Made by a program: the position numbers and the translations under genes. 64,000 nt of DNA from Gordonia amicalis NBRC 100051 = JCM 11271 (GTDB taxonomy: Bacteria; Actinomycetota; Actinomycetes; Mycobacteriales; Mycobacteriaceae): assembly GCF_000332995.1 (NCBI RefSeq), contig NZ_BANS01000001.1, forward strand, positions 1-64,000. The letters are read 5' to 3'. The notes below the pieces were generated by a model, which worked only from the letters and a program-made list of their open reading frames with translations, made no database searches and had not been told where the DNA came from. The first letter of the stretch is position 1, and every line of letters starts with the position of its first letter. Shown piece by piece: positions 29,397-37,953 of this stretch.

Positions 29397-30596
29397 CTAC
29401 AGGTATTTGCCCACGTGTGAGAGCGCCTTCTTCGGTGTCTTGGCGTCGAATCCCTCGCCGATCGCCCGTAGCTTCCATTCATCGCCGTCGCGGCTGATGA
29501 CCGCCATCGCGACGGCGGTGAACGGCATGCCGCCCTTGAGGGTGTAGCGGGCGAGTTCGGCTGACGTCGTCTCGTCGACGAGACGGCAGTAGGCGTTCTC
29601 GATCTTCTCGAAGGTGTGGCCGCGGTAGGACGTGACGATGAACATCAGTGCGTCGATACGGGCCGGAACCGACTGCAGCGCAACGCGGATGACCTCGTCG
29701 TCGCCCTCGCCCTCGCCGGTCAGGTTGTCGCCCGAGTGCAGGACCGAACGGTCCTTGCTGTTGAGGTGGCCGTAGTACACGGTCTCGACGCACTGGCCGC
29801 CGGAGAACATCAGCACCGACGCGTCGAGGTCGATCGACCCGCCGCGGCTGAATCCTCCGCGTACCGGGTCCCAGCCGAGGCCCATGCGGATGTTGGTGAG
29901 CTTGACGCCACCCTCCTTGCGCAGCGTGACCTTCTGGCCCTTGGTGAGGCTGACCGGACGGTCCTTGCTCAGGCTGATCTCCGGTGCCCGAGGTGGAGCG
30001 GGTGGCGGCGTGGGAGCAGGCGGGGGAGTCGGCGCAGGTGGGGGAGCGGCGGGCGGCGAATAGGTCGGCGTGGTCTGCACGGGTGCGGGAGTCGGCTCCT
30101 CGTCGACGCTGACACCGTGGTCGCGGACGAGATCGGCGAACCCGCCGGCATATCCCTGCCCGACGGCGCGCACCTTCCAGTCGAGGTTGCGCCGGTAGAC
30201 CTCGAGGGCGATGACGACGGATTCCGACGTGAGGCCGGTGACGGTGAAGTCGTAGAGTTCACGCCCGCCGCCATCGGTCACCCGTGCGAGCGGCGGCGCG
30301 AACCGGCCGAACGTGGAGCTCGTGTCGTCGAGGGTGATGACGGCACGGACGGCGTCGATGTCCGCGGGGATCTCGTTGGTCGAGATGTGCAGTCGCGCCG
30401 GACCGTTGGGCGCCTGCTGCAACGAAACACCCGGACCGGTGGGCTGGTTGTAGAAGACGAAGTCGTTGTCGCTGCGCACGACGCCGCGGTCGGTCACCAG
30501 CAGTGCCGACACGTCGGTGGCGGTCGCGAGTTCGACGGAGACGACGATCTGGGAGGTCGACAGCGGGCCGTTCTGGCCTTTGGTCAGCGAGGGCAT
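29397..30596 (-). CDS. Double TerD-domain protein with proline-rich linker
   Basis: A 399-residue cytosolic protein with two TerD domains. The first (residues 1-165) starts MPSLTKGQN. The second (about 210-399) has VKLTNIRMGLGWDP, DLDASVLMF and EVIRVAL. A Pro/Ala/Thr-rich linker of about 45 residues joins them. TerD domains bind calcium and occur in tellurite-resistance and stress systems. No other ter gene is nearby, so the biological role is open. The start at 30596 is chosen because TACGCT (30609-30604) lies 7 nt upstream; an ATG at 30614 would be inside that promoter. Confidence 0.88.
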   Translation of the reverse strand: MPSLTKGQNGPLSTSQIVVSVELATATDVSALLVTDRGVVRSDNDFVFYNQPTGPGVSLQQAPNGPARLHISTNEIPADIDAVRAVITLDDTSSTFGRFAPPLARVTDGGGRELYDFTVTGLTSESVVIALEVYRRNLDWKVRAVGQGYAGGFADLVRDHGVSVDEEPTPAPVQTTPTYSPPAAPPPAPTPPPAPTPPPAPPRAPEISLSKDRPVSLTKGQKVTLRKEGGVKLTNIRMGLGWDPVRGGFSRGGSIDLDASVLMFSGGQCVETVYYGHLNSKDRSVLHSGDNLTGEGEGDDEVIRVALQSVPARIDALMFIVTSYRGHTFEKIENAYCRLVDETTSAELARYTLKGGMPFTAVAMAVISRDGDEWKLRAIGEGFDAKTPKKALSHVGKYL

Positions 30597-30603
30597 GGTG
30601 CTC

Positions 30604-30609
30604 AGCGTA
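30604..30609 (-). promoter_or_regulatory. -10 box of a leaderless promoter for the TerD gene
   Basis: On the minus strand TACGCT is followed by 7 nt and then ATG 30596. This decides against the upstream in-frame ATG codons. Confidence 0.55.
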
Positions 30610-30729
30610 GTCATCGGTCGCCGTCGGCGTGATGCCGGTCGCAGCAAGGTCCCGATTGGGTATACGAGCTGGTCACCCGGCCGGCCGCGGCACTACTCTC
30701 GTGTGTCTAAAGTGACTCAGGAGAAAATT

Positions 30730-31620
30730 GTGAAAGTTGTGACTCGGTGTGCGCTGGTCGTCGGTGCTGTGATGATGTCCCTCGTCGTCGGCGCCGGAAG
30801 CGCGAGCGCGGTTCCGCTCCCGGCGCTGCCGCCGCTGCCCGAGCCGTTCGCGTCCTGGTTCACGCCACCGGAGCCGGTCGACAAGAAGCTGGCGAAGAGC
30901 TACGCCGCACTCCAGAAGTCGATGAAGAAGTCACTGCCCGGCCAGCTGGGCGTCGCCATCGTGCCGGTCGGCAGCGACCAGGTCATCTCGCTGGGATCGC
31001 TCAAGGCGGGCCGGGCATGGTCGACGATGAAGGTTCCGGTTTCGCTGGCCGCCCAACGCGAGCGCGGTCCCGCCGTCGCAAGGATGGAGGACAAGGCGAT
31101 CACCTTCTCCGACAACGACGCCGCGGGCGAACTGTGGGGAGCACTCGGCGGCGGGCGCGCCTCCGTCGACGCGGTGACCGCCGTGCTGCGCGAAGGACAC
31201 GACACCCGGACGCACGTCTCCTCGGAGATCGACACCCCGGCGTCGTATCCGGGGTACACCTCCTGGGCTCTGCGCGACCAGGCCCTGTTCGGCGCGCATC
31301 TACCCTGCCTGCCCGGCAGCGAGCACATCATCCGGCTGATGAGCGACGTCGCCCCGAACCAGCAGTGGGGCATCGCCAGGGTCGGCCGGAACAAGGGGGC
31401 GGTGACCGCCGTCAAGGGCGGCTGGGGTCCGGCCACGTCCAGAACCGGTGGTCATCTCGTGCGTCAGCTCGGCATCATCAGCACGGTCGACGGCCAGGTC
31501 GCGGTCTCGATGGCGGCGATCCCACGCAGCGGGTCGTTCACCGACGGCACCAAGATGCTCACGCGACTGGGCAACTGGCTCGGCAAGAACCTGGCCGAGC
31601 TGCCCAAGGGACGGTGCTGA
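30730..31620 (+). CDS. Exported class A beta-lactamase-like serine hydrolase
   Basis: A 296-residue secreted protein. A signal peptide (VGAVMMSLVVGAGSASA) is followed by a Pro-rich segment. The serine-hydrolase triad motifs are SxxK as STMK at 98-101 and SDN at 127-129. KGG (VKGGWGPATS) takes the place of KTG. Similar actinobacterial proteins are annotated as penicillin-binding or beta-lactamase-related, with uncertain substrates. The substitution of KTG suggests that true beta-lactamase activity should not be assumed. GTG 30730 follows AGGAG at a proper distance. The gene diverges from the TerD gene. Confidence 0.82.
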   Translation: MKVVTRCALVVGAVMMSLVVGAGSASAVPLPALPPLPEPFASWFTPPEPVDKKLAKSYAALQKSMKKSLPGQLGVAIVPVGSDQVISLGSLKAGRAWSTMKVPVSLAAQRERGPAVARMEDKAITFSDNDAAGELWGALGGGRASVDAVTAVLREGHDTRTHVSSEIDTPASYPGYTSWALRDQALFGAHLPCLPGSEHIIRLMSDVAPNQQWGIARVGRNKGAVTAVKGGWGPATSRTGGHLVRQLGIISTVDGQVAVSMAAIPRSGSFTDGTKMLTRLGNWLGKNLAELPKGRC

Positions 31621-31627
31621 ACTCCCC

Positions 31628-32947
31628 TCAGCTCGCCGCGGGTGACGGCATGCCCGCCGGTCGGCAGAGGGCCGCGGCGATCGCGGTGGTCAGCGGAACC
31701 GACAAGGCGATCGCGATACCGCCGACGAAGGACCGCGCGAGTTCGACGGCCACCACGTCAGTGGTGAGCAGACCTCCGAGGGGTTGCTGGGCGACCGAGA
31801 AGAGCAGCATCAGCGGCAGGGCGCTGCCGGCGTAGGCGAAGACCAGGGTGTAGACGGTGCTCGCGATGTGGTCGCGTCCCACGCGCATCGCGGCCTTGAA
31901 GGTCGCGAGCCGGGTCGGTTCGCCCGCGGCGGCCAGTTCGAAGGCCGCGGACGCCTGGGTGATCGTCACGTCGTTGAGGACGCCGAGCGTGCCGATGATG
32001 AATCCGGCCAGCAGTAGACCGCTGACCGAGATGTTGCCCTGATAGACCTGCAGATTGGTGGTCTGGTCGCCGGACAAACCGGTCAGGTTCATCGTCTCGA
32101 TCGCCAGCCAGCTCAACAGGCCGGCCATCAGCAGTGAGGTCAACGTGCCGAGCAGGGCCGAACTCGTACGGAGGCTGACGCCGTGTGCGAGGTAGAGCAC
32201 GACGAACAGGATCGCCGCCGACGACACCACCGCCACCGCGACCGGGGATGATCCATCGAGGATGGCCGGCAGGGTGAACCCGCCGAGGACGACGAAGGCG
32301 AAGGCGAGGCCGAGAATCGAGCGGAATCCGCGCCACGCCGCGACCAGCACGATGGCCGCGATGAAGAGGATCGCCCAGACGATCGTGGCCGTGCCGCGCT
32401 GGAAGTCGAAGAAGGTGTACCGGTTGCCTTCCGGTCCGGGCACCGTCGAGAGCCGGATCGCATCGCCGACGTGGAGCGTCGGCTGACCGGCCTGCGGCTC
32501 GTCGCTCGCGCCCGGGGTCGGCGTGCCCTCGGGTCCCGGTTCGGTCCCCGACTGTGCACCCTTCGTGGGGATCTCCAACACCGTGTACCGGCCGGCGGCC
32601 TCACCCGAGTCGATGCGGACCGCGTTCAGGATGCAGGGCCCGCCGGCGACCGGGTTGACGGGGATATCGGCGGTCTCGAGCACCGACCCCGCCGCCGGGT
32701 TGAGACAGTTCGCGCGGAACTGGTCGACGACCTCGCCGTCGACCGTCTGGATCGAGCCGCCGTCGGCCGCCCGGAACTGCGTGGGCACCGGATGCTCGGA
32801 ATCCGACGGCCAGAGAACGATCATTCCGATCGTCACAGCCACCGCGGTGACCGCCAGGGTCCCGATGACCAGCCACCGCGCGAACGGGGACAGCATGTGG
32901 GAGATGTCGGTCAGCGAATGTGAATGACCGTGATGTGTGCGCTCCAC
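31628..32947 (-). CDS. YibE/F family multi-pass membrane protein
   Basis: A 439-residue YibE/F-like protein. One N-terminal helix (residues 24-45) is followed by an extracytoplasmic domain to about residue 180. A cluster of seven or so transmembrane helices then runs to the C-terminus. GTLGVLNDVTITQASAAFEL and LVFAYAGSALPLMLLFS are the most conserved family segments. The role of the family is unknown, although transport has been proposed. GTG 32947 gives a His-rich start (THHGHSHS). It converges on the serine-hydrolase gene with a 7-nt gap. Confidence 0.85.
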   Translation of the reverse strand: MERTHHGHSHSLTDISHMLSPFARWLVIGTLAVTAVAVTIGMIVLWPSDSEHPVPTQFRAADGGSIQTVDGEVVDQFRANCLNPAAGSVLETADIPVNPVAGGPCILNAVRIDSGEAAGRYTVLEIPTKGAQSGTEPGPEGTPTPGASDEPQAGQPTLHVGDAIRLSTVPGPEGNRYTFFDFQRGTATIVWAILFIAAIVLVAAWRGFRSILGLAFAFVVLGGFTLPAILDGSSPVAVAVVSSAAILFVVLYLAHGVSLRTSSALLGTLTSLLMAGLLSWLAIETMNLTGLSGDQTTNLQVYQGNISVSGLLLAGFIIGTLGVLNDVTITQASAAFELAAAGEPTRLATFKAAMRVGRDHIASTVYTLVFAYAGSALPLMLLFSVAQQPLGGLLTTDVVAVELARSFVGGIAIALSVPLTTAIAAALCRPAGMPSPAAS

Positions 32948-33029
32948 GCCGGTGAGCCTATGCGTAAGCGCCCTGGTCGTGGTGTGCGACCCGGGCGCCC
33001 GGTGTGAACACGCGTCACGGAATGGTGGC

Positions 33030-33968
33030 CTACAAGGGAAGGAGAATGTTCTTCACCTGCGGATCGATGCGCAGGAATTCCTGCACCGCGGGATCCTTGA
33101 ACGCGGCGACGAGGTTCTTGATGTTGTCGGTGTTCTCCCACTCGGTGCCGATGGTGAGCTGTCCGGCGAACTCGTCGGGGGCCGGGGGAGCGTAGATCTG
33201 CTTCTCGATCGGGATGTTCGCGGCCAGGTAGTACTCGGTGTAGCCGACGGTCGCGTCGAGATCGGCCAGCGACCGGGACTGAGCGGCGAAGTCGAGCAGC
33301 ACGAACTGCAGGTTGCGCGGGTTGGTGGCGATGTCCTTCTGGGTCGCCGTCCACTTGTCGATGCCCGGTTTGAGGGTGATCAGGCCGGCGCGCTCCAGCA
33401 GCCACAGGCCCTGTGCCTCGTTCGCGGGATCGGAGTACAGCGAGACCTTCGCGTTCTGCGGGAGGTCCTGGACGTTCTTGTACTTGTCCGACCAGATGCC
33501 GAAGCCCCAACGGAAGACCGGGGTGGCCGCGACTTCCTTGAAGTCGGGGTTGGCCTCGAGCACCTGGGACAGCCACAGCTTGTGCTGGTAGACGGTACCC
33601 GCGACCTCACCGTCGCTGACTGCGCGGTTGAGCGTGGTCGAGTCGGCGAGCCCCTTGAAGGCGACCTTGATCCCGTATCGGGGCGCGACCTCGTTGCCGA
33701 TGTACTCGACGAGCGCCTGCTCGGCGGCGTTGCCCTCGGCGGTGACGACGGTGAGCGTCGCACCAGGGGTCTCGTTGGGGGAGGTCGAATCCGAGCCGAG
33801 GAACCGCCAGCCGAGGACGCCGGCCAGGACGGCGACGACGACGAGGACGCCGGCGATCAGCGGCCAGCGGCGACGCGTGGAGATCTCGATGTCGGAATTG
33901 CCTGCGGGCGGCGGAGTTTCGGGCGACTTGTCCGACACGTCAGTGGCGGAACCGGTGTCCTGGGACAT
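33030..33968 (-). CDS. metQ: MetQ/NlpA-type substrate-binding protein, membrane-anchored
   Basis: A 312-residue NlpA-family binding protein of a methionine-type ABC transporter. LTVVTAEGNAAEQALVEYIG, NRAVSDGEVAGTVYQHKLWL and VGYTEYYLAANIP are family segments. Unusually there is no lipobox cysteine. Instead a ~40-residue hydrophilic N-terminus precedes one hydrophobic helix (PLIAGVLVVVAVLAGVLGW), so it should be held by an uncleaved anchor. It is last in the minus-strand operon after metN and metI. Given the neighbouring LLM monooxygenase, the ligand may be an organosulfur compound and not only methionine. Confidence 0.85.
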   Translation of the reverse strand: MSQDTGSATDVSDKSPETPPPAGNSDIEISTRRRWPLIAGVLVVVAVLAGVLGWRFLGSDSTSPNETPGATLTVVTAEGNAAEQALVEYIGNEVAPRYGIKVAFKGLADSTTLNRAVSDGEVAGTVYQHKLWLSQVLEANPDFKEVAATPVFRWGFGIWSDKYKNVQDLPQNAKVSLYSDPANEAQGLWLLERAGLITLKPGIDKWTATQKDIATNPRNLQFVLLDFAAQSRSLADLDATVGYTEYYLAANIPIEKQIYAPPAPDEFAGQLTIGTEWENTDNIKNLVAAFKDPAVQEFLRIDPQVKNILLPL

Positions 33969-34029
33969 GCGTGAACCTTTCAAGAGTGGTGAAAGTGAGA
34001 CGAGGGGCTCTGGCGTGAAGGCGCGTCGG

Positions 34030-34734
34030 TCAGTGGTTGACGCGCTTGGAGGTCACCGGGTTGAGGCTGCGCGCGAGTGCGTCGCCGGCCAGCTGGATCA
34101 ACGCCACGGTGATCACCAGCACGATGATCATGGCGACCATGACGCCCTGGTCGAAGCGCTGGTAGCCGTAGGTCACCGCCACGTAGCCGAGGCCGCCGGC
34201 GCCGATCGTGCCGGCAATGGTCGAGTATTCGATCATCGCGATGGTGTTGATGGTCAGACCACCCACGATGTTCGGCAGGGCCTCGGGAACCTGTGCCTTC
34301 CAGATGATCTGGGCGTTGGAGCCGCCCGATGCGCGGGCCACGTCGATCGTCGACGCCGGGACCGACCGCAGCGAGTTCTCCACGATGCGGGTGAAGAAGG
34401 CGATACCGGCGATGGACATCGGGACCACCGCGGCGATGCCGATGTTGGTGCCGGTGACGAGGCGGGTGAACGGGATGATCGCCGTCATCAACACCAGGAA
34501 CGGCAACGACCGTCCGATGCTGATGATCCAGGACAACGGTGTGTGCAGTGCCCGGTTCTCGAAAAGGCCACCGGCAGCGAGGTTGTGGACCAGTGCGCCG
34601 AGCGGGACGCCGACGACGAGGACGACGACCATCACGATGCTGACCATCAGGACGGTGTCGACGAACGCCGGGAGCAGCAGATCGGGGATCTCGTCGAGCG
34701 GAACGGTGATGCCGGCCAGGTTGATCGTGCTCAT
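34030..34734 (-). CDS. metI: MetI-type ABC transporter permease
   Basis: A 234-residue permease with five or six transmembrane helices. The BPD-type permease motif is SIGRSLPFLVLM...EIARASGGSNAQIIWKAQVPEALP (EAA-like loop, here VARASGGSNAQII). TLMVS-type helices near the N-terminus and the tail ARSLNPVTSKRVNH are typical of MetI. ATG 34734 overlaps the expected metN stop as ATGA. It works with MetN and MetQ. Confidence 0.92.
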   Translation of the reverse strand: MSTINLAGITVPLDEIPDLLLPAFVDTVLMVSIVMVVVLVVGVPLGALVHNLAAGGLFENRALHTPLSWIISIGRSLPFLVLMTAIIPFTRLVTGTNIGIAAVVPMSIAGIAFFTRIVENSLRSVPASTIDVARASGGSNAQIIWKAQVPEALPNIVGGLTINTIAMIEYSTIAGTIGAGGLGYVAVTYGYQRFDQGVMVAMIIVLVITVALIQLAGDALARSLNPVTSKRVNH

Positions 34735-35773
34735 GCCGCCACCTCCGCATTCTTCTTCTCGACGTCGACCTCGCTCGTGTCCGGGGACGGCGCTCGACCA
34801 CTCGCGCGGCGAGTCCGAGTCCGCCTGCCGCGCCGACGAATGCGGACACGTGGCCGTTCGGGACGGAGACGGTGAGATCGCCGAAGGCGGTGCCGCCGAT
34901 GGTCTGGACGTTCGCACCGAGCACCGAGATCGAGATGTCCAGGGACTTGCCGAGGCGGGTGAGCCAGTCGGCGGGCACCGTCGTCGAGTTGTAGACCACG
35001 GTGACCGCGACCTGGTCGGCGGTCGCGGATGCGCTGGGCCCGCGGGGTCGAAGTGCGCGTCCGAGAACCGAATCGGGATCGAGTACCAACTTCTCGAGGC
35101 GTCCGTGCTCGACGATGCGTCCGTGGTCGAGTCGGCCGACGGTGTCGGCGACGCGCACGATGGTGTCCATCTCGTGGGTGATGAACACGACTGCCAGACC
35201 CAGTTCGTTCCGGACCTCGGTCAGGAGTTCCAGGATGGTGTCGGTGGCGGCCGGGTCGAGTCCGGAGGTGGCCTCGTCCGACAGCAGCACCGACGGCTTC
35301 AGCGCCAGGGCGCGGGCGATGCCCACGCGCTGGCGCTGCCCGCCGGAGAGCTGGTGGGGGTACAGATTCGCCTTGTCGGACAGGCCCACCAGGTCGAGCA
35401 GGTCGGCGACCCGCGACGTGGTGGAAGCCTTTGTCGCGCCCAGGTACTCGAGCGGAAGGGCGACGTTCTGCGCTGCGGTCCGCCGCGAGAGCACACTGGC
35501 CGACTGGAAGACCGTGCCGATGCGGCGGCGGGCATCGCGGAATCCGGAGGTGCCGAGGGCGGTGAGGTCCTCGCCGTTGACGACGACCTTGCCCGACGTC
35601 GGGCGCTCCAGCAGGTTGAGGCAGCGTGCGAGCGTGCTCTTGCCCGCGCCGGACGGGCCGACGACGGCGAAGATCTCGCCGGAGGCGACGGTGAACTCGA
35701 CGTCGTCGAGCACGGTGGTGGGGTTCGGCGAACCGACCCCGAAGATCTTGGTGAGTCCAACGACTTCGATCAT
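34731..35773 (-). CDS. metN: MetN-type ABC transporter ATPase, frameshifted near the C-terminus
   Basis: An ATPase of expected length 347 residues. Walker A GPSGAGKST, the signature LSGGQRQRVGIARAL, Walker B and the MetN C-terminal NIL domain (SISVLGANVQTIGGTAFGDL) are all intact. After GGLGLAARVVE the frame shifts. The read frame runs on through metI with no family character. Adding one base near 34796-34800 restores a natural ending (PSPDTSEVDVEKKNAEVAA) whose TGA overlaps the metI ATG. I therefore place the end at 34731. ATG 35773 is chosen by homology, 13 nt after the LLM gene stop. Confidence 0.82.
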
Positions 35774-35786
35774 CGTGCGGTCGCGA

Positions 35787-37271
35787 TCACTTCGTGCCGA
35801 TGGTGGTGAGGCGGTTGCGCTCACGGATCGAGTCGTCGATGGTCGAGTTCACGCCGCCGACGCGGTAGGTCGAACCGCGATGGCTCTCGGGCAAGTGATC
35901 GCCGCGGCCGAAAAGCTTGTGGCGCAGCGTACCCGGGACGTACTCGCGGTCGTAGACGCCGCGACGCTCGAGCGCGGGTATCACGTGGGTCACGATGTCC
36001 TCGAAGGAACCAGGTGTGACCGCGTAGGCGACGTTGAAGCCGTCGACGTCGGTCTCGTTCACCCAGTCCTGCAGCTGTTCGGCGACCTCGTCGCCCGATC
36101 CGATCAGGACGGGGCCCATGCCGCCGATGCCGCCCCAGGCCGCGATGTCACGGACACGCCATTCCTCGCCGCTCTCGGTGGCCTGCTGGAATGCGGCCAC
36201 CGCCGACTGGATGGCGTTGCTGTGCACGTTGCCGATCGGCTCGTCGATGTCGTAGCTCGCGAGGTCGATGCCCATCCACCCGGACATGAAGACCAGCGCA
36301 CCTTCTTCGCTCGCATAGGACTGGTACTCAGCGGCTTTCGCGCGAGCAGCCTCGGGCGTCGAATCGGTGATGATGGTGAGCAGCGTGTAGATCTTGGCGT
36401 CGTAGGGATCTCGTCCGGCCAGGACGAGTTCCTCGCGGATCTTGCTCACGACGTCGCGCAGGATCGCCTTGGTGGGTGCGGCGACGAAGACGGCTTCGGC
36501 GTTCTCCGCGGCGAAACGGCGACCGCGTGGTGAGGCGCCCGCCTGGTAGATGACCGGCGAACCCTGTGGCGACGGCTCGGAGAGGTGGATGCCGGGAACG
36601 GTGTAGTGCTCACCGTGGTGTCCGATGTGGTGGACCTTGGCCGGATCGGCGAAGATGCCCGCCTCGCGGTCGCGGCGTACCGCGTCCCGTTCCCAGGAGC
36701 CCTCCCACAGCTTGTAGAGCACGGTCAGGTACTCGTCGGCCTGGTCGTAGCGGTCGTCGTGTTCGAGCTGATCGTCGGCACCCATGTTGCGTGCGGCCGA
36801 TGGCAGGTAACCGGTGACGACGTTCCAGCCGACGCGACCGCGGGTGAGGTGGTCGAGCGTCGACAGACGACGTGCGAACGGATAGGGGTGTTCGAAACCG
36901 GTGCCGGTGGTGACGCCGAACCCGAGGTGCTGGGTTGCGTGTGCCATCGCGGAAACCAGCAGCAGCAGCGGGTCGTTGACCGGGATCTGGGCGCCCTGGC
37001 GGATCGCTGCCTCGTCGGTGCCGGACAGGACGTCGTAGGTACCGAGGACGTCGGCGATGAACAGGCCGTCGAAGCCGCCGGTTTCCAGGAGCCGGGCGAG
37101 GTCGACCCAGTAGTCGATGGTGTTGTAGTTCCACGACCGGTCGCTCGGATGGCGCCACAGGCCGGGGGACTGGTGCGCAACGCAATTCATGTCGAAGGCG
37201 TTGAAGCGGATCTTACGGGTGGAGCGCGAGCCGTCGGCGGGGGTCACGGCAGGCTGGTTCTGTTCAGACAC
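35787..37271 (-). CDS. NtaA/SnaA/DszA-family FMN-dependent monooxygenase
   Basis: A 494-residue LLM-class monooxygenase of the NtaA/SnaA/SoxA(DszA) and DmoA group. FDMNCVAHQSPGLWRHP at the N-terminus, GRVGWNVVTGYLPSAARNMG, IYQAGASPRGRRFAAENAEA and VDGFNVAYAVTPGSFEDIV are family hallmarks. Members oxidise nitrilotriacetate, dibenzothiophene sulfone or dimethyl sulfide. The coupled metN-metI-metQ genes suggest an imported organosulfur substrate. GTG 37271 is the likely start, with CATCAT 7 nt before it as a possible weak leaderless -10. It diverges from the DinB-like gene. Confidence 0.88.
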   Translation of the reverse strand: MSEQNQPAVTPADGSRSTRKIRFNAFDMNCVAHQSPGLWRHPSDRSWNYNTIDYWVDLARLLETGGFDGLFIADVLGTYDVLSGTDEAAIRQGAQIPVNDPLLLLVSAMAHATQHLGFGVTTGTGFEHPYPFARRLSTLDHLTRGRVGWNVVTGYLPSAARNMGADDQLEHDDRYDQADEYLTVLYKLWEGSWERDAVRRDREAGIFADPAKVHHIGHHGEHYTVPGIHLSEPSPQGSPVIYQAGASPRGRRFAAENAEAVFVAAPTKAILRDVVSKIREELVLAGRDPYDAKIYTLLTIITDSTPEAARAKAAEYQSYASEEGALVFMSGWMGIDLASYDIDEPIGNVHSNAIQSAVAAFQQATESGEEWRVRDIAAWGGIGGMGPVLIGSGDEVAEQLQDWVNETDVDGFNVAYAVTPGSFEDIVTHVIPALERRGVYDREYVPGTLRHKLFGRGDHLPESHRGSTYRVGGVNSTIDDSIRERNRLTTIGTK

Positions 37272-37327
37272 CGGAGGAATGATGCTGACGGATCGGCGGA
37301 CTCGCCATCCTTGCGCGCACGGCGAAC

Positions 37328-37333
37328 TAAACT
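37328..37333 (+). promoter_or_regulatory. -10 box of a leaderless promoter for the DinB-like gene
   Basis: TAAACT lies 6 nt before ATG 37340, with no ribosome-binding site. Confidence 0.6.
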
Positions 37334-37339
37334 TGCCGC

Positions 37340-37843
37340 ATGCGCGCCACAGATGTGTTAATCGACGGTCTCGGACGGGTCGCCGGGAATGTTCATGCGC
37401 TGCTCAGCGATATCGAGCCGGACATCCTTAATCGGGCACCGGCGTCGGGAGCGAACACGATCGCCTGGCTGGTGTGGCACCTGACGCGCGTTCAGGATTC
37501 GCACATCGCCGACGTCGCCGACACCGACGAGGTATGGGTGAGCGGCGGTTGGGTCGATCGATTCGACCTGCCGTTCTCGCCGGCCGACAGCGGGTACGGC
37601 CATTCGGCCGAGGACGTGGCGCGGGTTGTCGTCGACGATGCGGAATTGCTCCGCGGTTACTACGACGCCACGCACGCGGTCAGCGTCGACTACATTGCGT
37701 CGCTGACGGATTCGGATCTGGATCGGATCGTCGACACCAACTGGGACCCGCCGGTGACGCTCGGTGTCCGCCTGGTCAGCGTGGTCGACGACGATGCCCA
37801 GCACATCGGGCAGGCGGCTTATCTCCGCGGGTTGTTCGTCTGA
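37340..37843 (+). CDS. DinB/DUF664-like four-helix metalloenzyme
   Basis: A 167-residue protein of the DinB-like fold. Metal-binding histidines are expected in IAWLVWHLTRVQDSH (His47 and His54) and near the end in DDDAQHIGQAAYLRG. In this order the DUF664 branch includes mycothiol-dependent enzymes, so a thiol-transferase role is possible but not demonstrated. The leaderless promoter fixes ATG 37340. It diverges from the LLM monooxygenase gene 68 nt away. Confidence 0.85.
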   Translation: MRATDVLIDGLGRVAGNVHALLSDIEPDILNRAPASGANTIAWLVWHLTRVQDSHIADVADTDEVWVSGGWVDRFDLPFSPADSGYGHSAEDVARVVVDDAELLRGYYDATHAVSVDYIASLTDSDLDRIVDTNWDPPVTLGVRLVSVVDDDAQHIGQAAYLRGLFV

Positions 37844-37935
37844 CCGGCGGCGTCATGCCCGGGGAGACGGTGGAGGCAGGCCGACCCTGGGACTCCAGGC
37901 CGGTCGCCCTCCGCACCCGAAGGCACGAAACCGTT

Positions 37936-37953
37936 CTCTCGGCTGTCCGAGAG
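37936..37953 (-). terminator. Hairpin just after the small secreted protein gene
   Basis: CTCTCGG-CTGT-CCGAGAG is a perfect 7-bp stem with a 4-nt loop directly adjoining the stop codon. It may end the minus-strand transcript. Confidence 0.55.

Noticed and set aside
33980..34730. A MetN protein extended to 614 residues by reading through metI
   Set aside because: The extension is Arg-rich out-of-frame sequence overlapping a complete metI gene. A one-base correction gives a normal MetN end whose stop overlaps the metI start.
34208..35809. A 533-codon plus-strand frame opposite metI/metN
   Set aside because: It is the shadow of well-supported ABC transporter genes and shows no recognisable domain.
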